From NCBI RefSeq assembly GCF_030445035.2, contig NC_080673.1, positions 155,430,216 to 155,494,215 on the forward strand: a stretch of 64,000 bases of DNA, in the 5' to 3' direction. The translations under genes were made by a program, and so were the position numbers. The stretch is from Dasypus novemcinctus. Its lineage: Eukaryota > Chordata > Mammalia > Cingulata > Dasypodidae. The notes beneath the pieces are model-generated. The model was not told where the DNA came from. It ran no database searches and saw only the letters and a program-made list of their open reading frames with translations. Shown here in pieces: positions 10,992-21,477 of this stretch. Every line of letters begins with the position of its first letter. The stretch's first letter is position 1.

Positions 10992-11215
10992 GATGCACCA
11001 TCTTGTGTGCTTTTCTTTCAGTCTGAAGACTCCCTTTAGCATTGCTTGTAGGGAAGGTCTAGTGTTGATGAAATCCCACGGCTTTTTAAAATCTGGGAAT
11101 GTCTTCATCTCTGCCTCGTATTTGAAAGATGGTCTCACCAATATATGACATTCTTCATTGGTAATCATTTTCCTTCAGCACTTTAACTATTTCATCCCCA
11201 ATGCCTTCTTATTTT
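10992..11215 (-). repeat. Ancient L1/HAL1 ORF1-side segment, part 2 of 4
   Basis: 'cctttagcattgcttgtagg', 'tctgggaatgtcttcatctc' and 'ccttcagcactttaactatt' are the reverse complement of a common old L1 ORF1-linked block. It resumes near 12850 after a younger L1. Confidence 0.65.
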
Positions 11216-12850
11216 TAACACTTAGTTTATACTCTTAATTAATTTTAAATTTATTTAAATTAGAGAACTTTTAGGTTTATAGAAAAATCATGCAGAAAAT
11301 ACAGAGTTCCCTCATATCCCCCCTATTATTATCACCTTGCATTAGGACATCATTGGATGTACTAATGATGTACATTGGTACATCATTACAAATGATGAAA
11401 GAATATATTATAATTGTACTATTAACTACAGTCTGTAGTTTACATTAGGGTTCATCTTTGTCCTATGTTTTGTTTTCCATTAAGTCAAAACTTTTCCATT
11501 ACCATAGATAGAAATTCTCTACCAATTAAGCATTAACTGCCTATTCCATACCCACATCCCAGCCCCTGGTAACCTGTATTTTAGTTTCTGACTCTATGAA
11601 TTTGCTTCTTCTAATTATTTCATACCAATGAGATCATACATTATTGGTCCTTTTGTGTCTAGCTTATTTCACTCAACTTGATGTCTTCAAGGTTCATCCA
11701 TGTTGTAGCCTATATCACAACTTGATTCCTTTTTTTCTGGCTGAATATTTAGCTGAATATAAGTAGGTATATATCACATTTTATTTATCTATTCATCAGT
11801 TGATGGACACTTGCGTTGTTTCCATCTTTTGGCAATTGTGAATAATGCCACTATGATAATCAGTGTGCAAATATCTGTTCAAGTCTCTGCTTTCGATTCT
11901 TTTGAGTGTACACCTAGAAGTGATATTGCCCTGTCACGTGTCATTCAATACTTAATTTTCTAAGGAACTGCCAAACTGTCTTCCATAGTCATTATACCAT
12001 TTTATATTTCCACCAACAATGAATGAGCATTCCTGTTTCTCTACACCCTCCCCAACAGTTGTTATTTTCTCTTTTTTAAACACTAGTCATTCTAGTGGAT
12101 GTGAAATGGTATCTCATTATGGTTTTGATTTGCATTTCCCTAATAGCTAATGATGTTGAGCAACTTTTCTTATGCTTTTTGATCATTTGTATATTTTGGG
12201 GGGAGAAATGTCTGTTCAAGTCTTTTGTCCGTTTTTTAATTGGGTTGCCTTTTTGTTATTGAGTTGAAGGATTTCTTTCTTTATTCTGGATGTTCAATCC
12301 AAATATTTTCTCCCATTCTGTAAGTTTTCATTTTTACTTTCATAAGTAGGTCCATTGTTTCAAAGAAGTTTTTACTTTTGATGAGGTCTCATTTATGTAT
12401 TTTTATTCTTTTGCTTGTGTTTTTGGTATAAAGTTTAAAAAACCTAACACAAGCTCCTGAAGATGTTTTGCTATGTTTTCTTCCAGTAATTTTATAGTTT
12501 GGGTTCTTATATTTAGACTTTGATCCATTTTGAGTTGATTTTTGTCTGTGGTGTGAGGTAGAGGTCCACCTTTATTCTTTTGCAAATGGAGATCCAGTTT
12601 TCCCAGCACCATTTGTTGAAGAGACTATTTTTTCTCCATTAAGTAGACTTGGCACCCTTGTTGAAAATCAGTTGGCTATAGATGCGAGGGTTTATTTCTG
12701 AACTCATAATTCTCTTCCATTGTTGTATATGTTTGTCCTTGTGCCAGTGCTATGCTGTTTGGATTACTGTGTCTTTGTAATAAGTTTTTAAATTTGAAAG
12801 TGTGCATCTTCTAATATTGTTCTTCATTTTCAAGATGGTGTTGCCTCTTT
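11216..12850 (-). mobile_element. L1, 5'-truncated, inserted in the older L1
   Basis: The plus strand begins at the L1 3' end ('gaacttttaggtttatagaa', 'aatcatgcagaaaatacaga'). It continues through 'cagttgatggacacttgcgt', 'tgcatttccctaatagctaa' and 'cagcaccatttgttgaagag' to an ORF2 segment near 12830. The reading frame is broken. It separates two adjoining parts of the older ORF1-side segment. Confidence 0.8.
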
Positions 12851-13170
12851 GCTTTCTCGTGAGTCATTTGTGCTTAATATTAATTACATAACATGTTTCT
12901 TTTTTCTTGCAACTTTCAGAACTCTTCCCTTGTCCTTGGCATTAGATAGTTTGATGACAATATGTCTGAGTATGGCTTTCTTTGAATTTATACTGTTTGA
13001 GGTTCATCAGGCTTCTTGAATGTGCATATTCATGTGTTTAATTAAATGTGGGATTTTTTGTCATTATTTTTTATTATTTTCTGCCATTTTTTCTTTTTCT
13101 TCTCCTTCTGGGCATTCCATATTTTGTATATTGGTGTGCTTGATTGTGTCCCATAGGTCCCTTTGTTCCT
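12851..13170 (-). repeat. Ancient L1/HAL1 ORF1-side segment, part 3 of 4
   Basis: 'attagatagtttgatgacaa', 'tttcttctccttctgggcat' and 'tgtgtcccataggtcccttt' continue the antisense ORF1-linked block from 11215. The DAS at 13181 interrupts it. Confidence 0.65.
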
Positions 13171-13180
13171 TTAATTTTTT

Positions 13181-13541
13181 TTTTTTAAGATTTATTTATT
13201 TAATTCCCTCCCCTCCCCCGGTTGTCTGTTCTCTGTGTCTATTTGCTGCATCTTGTTTCTTTGTCCGCTTCTGTTGTCATCAGTGGCACGGGAAGTGTGG
13301 GCGGCGCCATTCCTGGGCAGGCTGCACTTCCTTTCGCGCTGGGCGGCTCTCCTTACAGGGCGCACTTCTTGTGCGTGGGGCTCCCCTACGCGGGGGACAC
13401 CCCTGCGTGGCAGGGCACTCCTTGCGCGCATCAGCACTGTGCATGGGCCAGCTCCACACGGGTCAAGGAGGCCTGGGGTTTGAACCGCGGACCTCCCATG
13501 TGGTAGACGGACGCCCTAACCACTGGGCCAAGTCCGTTTCC
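13181..13541 (-). mobile_element. DAS-type SINE, monomeric
   Basis: A well-preserved copy from T-run tail to head end 'ggccaagtccgtttcc'. The TSD TTAATTTTTT lies at 13171-13180 and 13542-13551. CpG-rich blocks ('gtgtgggcggcgcc', 'ctttcgcgctgggcgg') remain largely unmutated, which indicates a fairly young insertion. Confidence 0.93.
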
Positions 13542-13551
13542 TTAATTTTTT

Positions 13552-14470
13552 CATCTTTTAAAAAATTTCTGCATCTCACTCTGAATCATATCAAGTTTCT
13601 TAGCTTTGCTTTCACTGATTCTTCCTTCAGCCTGTTCTAATCTGCTGTTGAAATCATCTAGGGAATTTTAAAAATTCAGTTACTGCAATCCTAAACTCCA
13701 GTATTTATGTTTGGTTCCAGTTTAAAATTTCTATCTCTTTATTGAGATTCTCATATTATTCGCTCATCATTTTCCTGATATCCTTTACTTGTTTCTCCAT
13801 GTTTTTCTTTACCTCTTTGAATATATTGAAGATTTTTTTTTTTTTAAATATTTATCTTTTCTGATCTATGTCTTGTGAGGGCTTGTTTCATGGTCTTAGG
13901 TATTCCCTGGTTACAAGAATATGAATGTACCCTCTGGGCACTATGAAATAGACTTTCCCCTCTTCCTGGGTTCTCTATTGTATACCATAAAGCTAGCAAC
14001 CCCCTACTTTGATTTTATTTTTTTCTTTCACTGCTTTAGGTATGCACAAGGTGCTTCTGTCTGCATGGCAAGTTCTGGGACTGAAAGTCAGAGATGAGTG
14101 TCCTGGTTCAGTCTTTCAGGCTGCCACTAGATAGAATGGTACCAATATATAGGCATTCCAGTATGTGCTTCGGGATTACTCTGCTCCCTGTGGAGCAGGG
14201 CCAGGGACCTACAATGAGAATGCAAGCTGGCACCACACTAAGCCATGAAGGGAATGGGGTAAATTCCAGCAAGGGTGTCACAAGCTTCTCCTACCAGTTT
14301 TAGTTTACATTTTCTAGATTCAACATTTATCCCAGTTACTACACTATTTTAACAATTTCCAAAGTTTTGTGGCTGATGGCTTTGCTGCTTTGGCTAGTTT
14401 TTCAAAGATTCTGTACGGAAATGGAACCCTGGAGAGTCTTAAGCTGCTATCTTGGTTGGTTGGAAAAATT
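13552..14470 (-). repeat. Ancient L1/HAL1 ORF1-side and 5' segment, part 4 of 4
   Basis: After the DAS, 'cttccttcagcctgttctaa', 'tttaaaatttctatctcttt' and 'cctctttgaatatattgaag' continue the antisense coiled-coil region of ORF1. It runs to a 5'-like end 'agctgctatcttggttgg'. The 5' limit is approximate. Confidence 0.6.
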
Positions 14471-15360
14471 TATCTTTAAAACCCTCTCATCTTTGCCATA
14501 GGAGTGATTCTATGGGCTGTAATTTATAAAGACATTTATAAGAACTTTGCCATAGGTACTTAAGTAGTTCATTTGCATTGTAAGTCACTCATATTTTCAG
14601 AAGTTCTGCTTTTCATCATTTGTGATAAAGCAAATAGGAACAGAAATAGAGTACTAGAAAAAGTTGATGCAATTTGTACTGTGAAGGCAGCAGGTCTTCT
14701 TGAATAATTGTTTTGATGTTTTTGTGGGCTAAAGAAGAGCTAACAAGAGTTGCTGGGGATTGGGCAGACTCACCCAATGTTCAGCACCCTGACTTGACAG
14801 CAAGGTAGCTTACCCATTGCAGAGTGATCCTAGAAAGTATTATGAAAATGCAACTTACAACTATTTTGTTGTGTGGACAGAGGCACAGAAGAAGTCAAGA
14901 TATCATTATTTTTCTGAGGGAAAGAGTCAGTCAGCATGTGTAGAAGAGGAGAATTAGTATTTCTTGTCTTGAGGCATAGCTTCCCAGAATTCTGGGGTTT
15001 TTGCTAAAGTCCAGCTAGTTCTCAGACAGAGTTGTTGGACCTCTCAGGGGAACATATCAAGTCCCCTTTTTACTGCTGTGCAGCCAGAGCCAACTTGTTC
15101 TCTGCCACTTTCTGCTCCAAATTTATGAATGATGAGAGGAAATAGTCAAGTTTGAAATGGCTAAAACAGAATCTCTGTTGCCCTAGCAATACCTCTAGGG
15201 CTTCTGATAATTGACTGTATTTTTTCAGGCACTGTTTGGTTCACATGCCATTGTCAGCTGTCAGTATGTGGTTGGTGTTAAGAGGGTTGTGCCAAACATT
15301 GTAGTAAGAAATTGAGGTTTGCAAGGAGCAATGACCTCAAATTAGAATTAGACTGACTAA
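14471..15360. other. No gene recognised; single-copy DNA
   Basis: No named repeat, no long frame and no RNA gene seen. Confidence 0.5.
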
Positions 15361-15364
15361 TTTA

Positions 15365-16590
15365 TTGACTGATTGATTTATTGAGCCCCTCTTATAGCGT
15401 CAGGCACTGGTTAAAGGAGCTAGGGATATAAGCTTTGATTAAGTGATTACTTCTTTTTTTTTAAAGAGTTATTTTTATTTATTTCTCTCCTCTTCCCCCT
15501 CCACCCACCCCAGTTGTCTGTTCTCTATGTCCATTCGCTGTGTGTTCTTCTGTGTCTGCTTCTATTCTTGTCAGCGGCACCAGGAATCTGTGTCTCTTTT
15601 TGTTGTGTCATCTTGCTGCATCAGCTCTCCATGTGTGCGGTGCCACTCCTGGGCAGGCTGAACTTCCTTTCGCGCTGGGCAGCTCTCCTTACGGGGTGCA
15701 TTCCTTGCGCATGGGGCTCCCCTATGTGGGGAACACCCCTGCATGGAACAGCAGTCCTTGCGTGCATCAGCACTGCACGTGGGCCAGCTCCACATGGATC
15801 AAGGAGGCCCTGGGTTTGAACCATGGACCTCCCATGTGATAGGTGGATGCTCTATCCATTGAGCCAGGTCTGCTTCCCTAAGTGATTACTTCGTAATGTC
15901 AGATGTTGATATGGAGAAAACAAGGCAGGGAAGGGGAATGGGAATGGGAATAGGAAGTGCCCCAGGTGGTGGGCAGCATTGTATTTGTAAAGGGTGGTTA
16001 GAGAAGGCTTCATTGAGAAAATGACATTTGAGCAGAGACTTTAGGGAAGTGAGGGACTATACAGCTATTTGTGGTTGGAATATTCCACACATAGGGAATA
16101 CCTAGTGCACATGCTCTGAGATACACATGGGAAAAGCAAGTGCCAGAGAAGCCAGAAAGTCAGTGTGCCTGAAGTAGAGAGAGCAATGGGAAAACAGTGG
16201 GGGATGAGGTGAGAGACGTGGGTGGAGGGAGGTGGGCAAGTCATATAAGGCTTTGTAGGCCTTTGTAAGGATTAGTTTTTATTTAGAGTGAAGTGAGAAG
16301 CTGTTGTGGTTTTAAGCAGAGGAATGACATGATCTAACAACTTTAAAAAGGGATGGGAGTATTTTGAAGGTGGGTAAGAGTGGAAAGAGGGAGACCAGTG
16401 AGGAGATTACTGCAGCAATTCAGACAAGAGATGGTGGTGGTATGGACCAAGGTGGTAGAAGAGGGTGTGCTAGAAGTGGTTGAATTCTAGGTGTGTTTTG
16501 AAGGTAGAATCATTAAGATCTGCTGGCGACTTGAATGTTGGGTATGAAAGGAAGGGTGGTGACTAGATTGACCTCAAGGTTTTAGGCCCA
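15365..16590 (+). repeat. Old mammalian repeat 'X', split by a DAS
   Basis: Blocks such as 'gtcaggcactggttaaagga', 'gaaggcttcattgagaaaat', 'aaggctttgtaggcctttgt', 'tttaagcagaggaatgacat' and 'ttactgcagcaattcagaca' appear in a fixed order that I recognise as a widespread ancient mammalian repeat but cannot name. The DAS at 15454-15878 interrupts it. Further pieces lie at 24850, 27450, 31035, 52285 and 62630, all on the plus strand. Confidence 0.6.
15454..15878 (-). mobile_element. DAS-type SINE, monomeric
   Basis: A full unit with T-rich tail, C-rich block and head end 'gccaggtctgcttccc'. A perfect 14-bp TSD TAAGTGATTACTTC lies at 15440-15453 and 15879-15892. Confidence 0.93.
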
Positions 16591-16738
16591 TAATTTTTCT
16601 TGTGAGGACATGTTAGTGCAAGTGTGATATATTTATTAAATAATACACTATAGTGTGGACTTAAGGGGTCCGTGGGTTTCACCTGACTGGCAAAGGGGTC
16701 CATGGAACAAAAAAGGTTGAGAACCCCTGCTGTAGAGT
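16570..16738. repeat. hAT-type DNA transposon end
   Basis: 'ggggtccatggaacaaaaaa' followed by 'ggttgagaacccctgctgta' is the inner and terminal inverted-repeat pattern (reverse complement CAGGGGTTCTCAACC) of hAT elements of the Tip100/Zaphod kind. Only one end is seen. Confidence 0.55.
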
Positions 16739-16744
16739 ATCTCA

Positions 16745-18440
16745 TACACAGACATTCTCTTAGACTATTCTATAATTTCTTGAAGTATAAGTTGCTAAAA
16801 TCCTCCAGACTAGCCTCACAGAGACTGATGCCTCCAACACTCCATTCATTCATTCATTCATTCATTCATTCATTCATTCCTCATCAATCCATTCCTTCAA
16901 CTATATCTCAAATATCAGCTGGGAAATTCCTGTTCCTAGAGACCTAGAAGAAATTTATTTGAACACCTCCATTCCATGGTGTGTTAAAGTCCAAAGGTCT
17001 ACCAAGAATCTCCCACCGAATGCCAGGGAACTCAGGCTCTACTGGCCTCCTTCATATCCTGGACAATAGCTACTTTCCATGCTGCCTTGATCATGCCCTC
17101 ACACCAAGCATCCATGGGTGTTGGGGACGCTTCTGATAATTTGGGAGAGGGCACCTATTTCTTTACTCTTCTTCCTCTTTTCTAGCAGCAGAAATAAATT
17201 CCCCAATGCCTTCTCTGTAGTAGTTTAGTGTGCATGCTTGTGGCTTAAGCTTGGTCGTGAAGTTTTATTTTCTAGTCCAAGACCTTATCATAGAGAAACA
17301 ACTTCCTTATTGTTTTGTGTTGTTGTTTTAAGATTCTTTTGGCTGTTGGTTGAAGAATGAACTGAAGGTTGGTAAAAGTGCACAGACCGCATGCTCCTCC
17401 ACTGTCTCTCATTGTGTGGTTGTCTGCATTTTCGTTGTGTCACACTGTTTCAGGCACCTGTAATCATGCTGCTTGTGCTCTGCTTACAGTTTAGTCAAGT
17501 AGTTACTACAGCTTTTACTTTTAGCCGCTTTTAGCCTTGAGAACCCAACTATAGGGCTAGACCAGGGAGGGAGCCAAGTTACAATCACCATGCTCTAAAC
17601 AGAACCACCTCTTGTCTCCAGTTACTAAAGATGTTTTAGAGAACCCACCTCATCTTATCTGATATCCTCTTCCACCGGGATGAGTTTTCCCAGGAGGTGC
17701 TCAGATCTCCTGTCAGTCAGGCAGACCCATCCCCCAATTTGCCAGCAGTGCTCCCAGACTAGCCTGATTCTCATTTAGACTCTAGATAAACCATATAAGT
17801 CTTATGAAATAGTTTATTCATTATAACTTGCCCTGAGTCAATGACATTTAATATTGTAAAAGTAAAAGTACTTTTGCTTGGAAAAGCCATAGTCTGACAT
17901 GATTGTGGTCATAGTTAACTCAACTGTATGTGGTAACTGATTTGTTTCTTTCAGTCTCCAACTCATATCAATACCTTTAAAAAATAGTTTCTAAACGTCC
18001 TGGCATTTCTAGCAAAAGGAGCCAGGATACCCCTGTGAAAGTGCATTACTCATTAATTTGGGCAGGAACCTGAAGATAAAGTCCTGGTCCAGTCACTTCC
18101 CTGTTGGTTTGTAGAAAACACAGAAAGTCTAATGTATGCTTCTGGTCAGAAAACTCTGAGACCCAGCAAAAGCTGGCAAGTTTTTTGTTTGGTTTGGTTT
18201 TTTTATTTTGCCACAGTGCCAGAAAGGGATCCTTTGTTCAAAAAGCAGAAAAAAAAAGTGCTACTAAAGGTACTAAAATATAAAACTTTTTTCACTGGAA
18301 ATATTTAATTACTTATACAGTGTAATAAGAGTACTAGAGATACAGGAATAAGTACATAAAATTGCAAATTGCAAAAAATCAGTGTCTTAATTTAATACAA
18401 TATATAATGATATTTTATTAATGTGGTATCTTGATTCATC
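16745..18440. other. No gene recognised; single-copy DNA with one microsatellite
   Basis: It contains an (ATTC)n tract at about 16843-16880. The rest has no repeat I can name and no coding signal; a T-rich stretch lies near 18180-18210. Confidence 0.5.
16843..16880. repeat. (ATTC)n microsatellite
   Basis: About nine uninterrupted ATTC units, a likely polymorphic tetranucleotide. Confidence 0.93.
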
Positions 18441-18466
18441 ATAAGATTTTTCTGGGAAACGGACTT

Positions 18467-18477
18467 TGGCCCAGTGG
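18467..18477 (+). promoter_or_regulatory. Pol III A box of a DAS SINE
   Basis: TGGCCCAGTGG fits the tRNA A-box consensus TRGYNNANNNG. Confidence 0.75.
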
Positions 18478-18510
18478 TTAGGGCGTCCGTCTACCATATG
18501 GGAGGTCCGC

Positions 18511-18521
18511 GGTTCAAACCC
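18511..18521 (+). promoter_or_regulatory. Pol III B box of a DAS SINE
   Basis: GGTTCAAACCC fits the B-box consensus GGTTCRANNCC and lies 44 bp after the A box, a tRNA-like spacing. Confidence 0.8.
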
Positions 18522-19432
18522 CGGGCCTCCTTGACCCGTTTGGAGCTGGCCCATGCGCAGTGGAAGCCCCACGCGCAAGGAGGGCGCCCGTGAGGAAAGC
18601 CGCCCAGCGTGAAAAGAAAGAGCAGCCTGCCCAGGAATGGCGCCACCCACACTTCCCGTGCCGCTGACGACAACAGAAGCGGACAAAGAAACAAGACGCA
18701 GCAAATAGACACCAAGAACAGACAACCAGGGGAGGGGGGGAAATTAAATAAATAAATAAATCTTTAAAAAAAAAAAAAAGATTTTTCTGGCTTGCTTTTC
18801 TGAAAATTCATTTACTAGGTCGTCAAAATTTAAGCTTTTGGCAACTTCATTTTCAATTGATATAATTGGAAGTGATCTCTGTTCCCTTGGCAAATGCAAA
18901 ATGGCGAATTGTTTTTGATAGTTTTAATTTTGAAAAGGATCTTTCTCTGACAGAACTGTTACGGGAGTCAATATTGTTTTATAGGTTGTGACAACCCTGG
19001 GAAACATTTTTGATAAACTAGTTCAAAATATAAATTTTAGCATATCTAGAGCTGATGATTCTCAAAGAACAGTTTTATGGAAAAGATTTAACTCTTCATA
19101 CAAGTCAGTTTTGTGTAAGTTTGATTTTAATTTTAAACGTAAATTTATATGATGACATTTTAATGTTTTCTCTGACAGTTTCTATAACTTGTGGAGGTAA
19201 TACAAGAAACTGAAAGTGATTTCATGATATGTATATAATTCAAAATGCCTGTTTATGAATTCTAGTGCTGTATGTTCAATTATAGGGAAACTTAATTTTA
19301 AAACTTCATTAATTGAAAGCATTTGTTGCCAATTATAAAATTCGAGCTTCAAGTGAAAATTAGAATTTTTCAAAACTTATATCCACCATAATGAGCTGGA
19401 CAGCTTCCCAATACTTGAAGATTTTTTTTTTT

Positions 19433-19970
19433 GATAGGGTTAGTGGTGATACTACTGAATATTTTATTTATGTAATATAGAGAAATGTGTCAACATTTGG
19501 AAAGTCTGTATAACTTAGCGAACCAAGGTTTTCCAAATGACCAGTGCATACTGCTATAGAACCAATGAATGGATAAATGAGTCATTCACTGTATAAAATA
19601 AACTAATGGATTTTAATACAGCATAATATGAAAATTTCATTAATATGGTTTCAGATTCCACACTGCAATTAATCTCTCAGAAACTATCACTTGTCAAGTT
19701 TTGATGTGATAATAAAGAAGAATATTCACAATGATCACAAAAGGCTATTAAAATATGCTTCCCTTTTCCAATTAAATATTTGTGTGAAAATGGATTTTTT
19801 TCATATCTTTAAACTAAAACAACATAATGTACCATATTGAATGCAGCAAGCAGATATGAGAATCCAGCTGTTTTTTTCTTATGTGTGACATAAAACAGAT
19901 GTGCAAAATGTCAAGCAATGATACTTTTCTCACTAATTTGTACTGGAAAATATAGTTATTTTTAAAATTG
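19433..19970 (+). pseudogene. Decayed hAT-Charlie-type transposase
   Basis: A plus-strand frame near 19483-19560 reads HLESLYNLANQGFPNDQC before a stop. A second block near 19765-19870 retains a degraded 'ADMRIQL' near the C terminus. Both resemble the C-terminal half of Charlie-type hAT transposases. Many stops are present. It begins just after a T10 run (19422-19431) and lies back-to-back with the minus-strand hAT relic. Confidence 0.55.
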
Positions 19971-19974
19971 GATC

Positions 19975-21091
19975 ATTAAGATACATTTGATGTATAATAA
20001 ACTGCACATGTTTAAAGTATACAAGTTAATACATTTTGACATACGTATACATCTATGAAACCATTATTCCAATCAAGATAATTAAAATATTCACGGACAC
20101 CCCAAAGTTTCCTCGTGTTCCTCTGTAATCCCTATCTCCATCTTCTCCATGCTTCCCTCATTTCTCCAGGTAACTACTGATCTTCTTTCTGTCATATTCT
20201 TTTAGTTTGCATATTCTAGAATTTCATATAAATGCAATCATAGAGTATATACTCTTTTTTTCTGTTCTCTTTTGAACAAAATATATCAGCATAGTTATTT
20301 TGAGATTCATGCATGTTTTTGTTTGTATCAATACTCATTCATTTTTATTGCTGAGTTCTCTTCATTGTATGGATATAGCATTATTTATTTATCCATTCAC
20401 TTTTTGATAGACATTTGGATTATTTTCATTTCTAACTATTATAAATAAAGTTGTTATGAACATTCGTATACAGGTCTTTGTGCAGATGTATGTTTTCATT
20501 TCTCTTAGTATCTATGACAGAAATTAGCTGGATTGTACAGTAGGTATATGTATAACATTTTAAGAAACTTAAACCGATTGTACCATTTTACATTTCCACC
20601 AGTAGTATATGAAAATTTCAGTTCTTTCATATCCTCACCAACACTTGGAATGGTCAGGTTTTTAATATTTGACCATTCCAAGAGGTGTATATTAACATCT
20701 CATTGTGGGTTTTAGTTTACATTCCTTAATAACTAATATGAGCAGTTTTTTCATGTGCTTATTGATCATATGCATATTTTATTTGCAGAAATGTTCATTT
20801 AGATCCTTTGCCTATTTTTAGTTTTTTTTTATTATTGAGGTTTTAGAGTTTAAAAAAATATATACTCTATGTAATTTTAAAAAATATATTACTTAGGTAA
20901 AAGTCCTTTATCAGATATGGGATTTGCAAATATTTTCTCCCAGGCTGTGGCTTGTCTTTTCATCCTTTTACCAGTATCTTTCAAAAAAACAGAAGTTCTT
21001 AATTTTGAAGAAGAACAATTCATCAACTTTTTCTTTATGGATCATGCTTTGTTGGCATAGATAAGAAATTTTTGTCTAGTCCAAGGTCACA
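19975..21091 (-). repeat. L1, 3' UTR and ORF2 part
   Basis: The plus strand shows 'tttaaagtatacaagttaat', 'cttctttctgtcatattctt', 'gtatggatatagcattattt' and 'aagtcctttatcagatatgg', the reverse-complement L1 order. It stops inside ORF2 at 'caaggtcacagag', where an MLT1 LTR begins. Confidence 0.8.
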
Positions 21092-21474
21092 GAGTACCAC
21101 TGACTAGTTGGCTTAAACAACAGGAATTTGCTTCATAGTTTTGGAGGCACCTCAAATCAAGGTGTTGGCAAGCCATGCTCTCTCTAAAGTCTGCAGTGTT
21201 CTGATGGAGGCTTCTAGCAAGTCATAATTCAATCTCTGCTTTGTCACAGGGTCATCTGCTTCTTTCTATCTCCTCCTACTATTGTGTCGACTTTCCTTTG
21301 TTTATAGAGCCTCCAGTTATATTAGATCAAGGTCTATCCTAACTGATTTTGGCCTCATCTTAATAGGATCTTCAAAGATCTTATTAACAAAGTTTATATA
21401 CACAGGACCAGAGTGGAATCTGGGGTTAGGACTTGAACATGTATTTTTGTGGGTGACATAATTAGATCATAACA
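21092..21474 (-). repeat. MLT1-like MaLR LTR
   Basis: 'ttggcttaaacaacaggaat', 'tcaaatcaaggtgttggcaa', 'gatcaaggtctatcctaact' and 'tttttgtgggtgacataatt' give the reverse-complement MLT1 order, ending 'tcataaca'. Confidence 0.8.
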
Positions 21475-21477
21475 GCA

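Larger units (their letters stand above)
18456..18777 (+). mobile_element. DAS-type SINE, monomeric, sense orientation
   Basis: The clearest sense copy: it starts GGGAAACGGACTTTGGCCCAGTGG and ends in an AAATAAAT/poly(A) tail. The TSD AAGATTTTTCTGG is perfect (18443-18455 and 18778-18790). The tRNA-like head keeps both internal Pol III boxes. CpGs are well kept, indicating youth. Confidence 0.95.
18430..19420 (-). pseudogene. Decayed hAT transposase-type gene (C-terminal part)
   Basis: On the minus strand, 18791-18950 translates with one frameshift to a hAT dimerisation-like C terminus: a GSFSKLKLSKTIR block, then SIENEVAKSLNFDDLVNEFS, ending QARKIL and a stop. This resembles the end of DUF4371/ZMYM-type hAT transposases. 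Further upstream (19182-19373) the frame includes FINRHFELYTYHEITFSFL, like the NRRF...FSFL region of the same proteins. Stops and frameshifts break it. A DAS SINE (18456-18777) is inserted at its last codons. It could be a transposon relic or a retrocopy of a domesticated hAT gene. Confidence 0.6.

Noticed and set aside
13020-13640. 206-codon plus-strand frame as a possible exon
   Set aside because: It joins antisense L1 to a DAS SINE and ends in L1; no independent coding evidence.
17040-17520. Possible exon or UTR of a host gene
   Set aside because: No sustained frame with paired splice sites, and no recognisable protein or RNA match.
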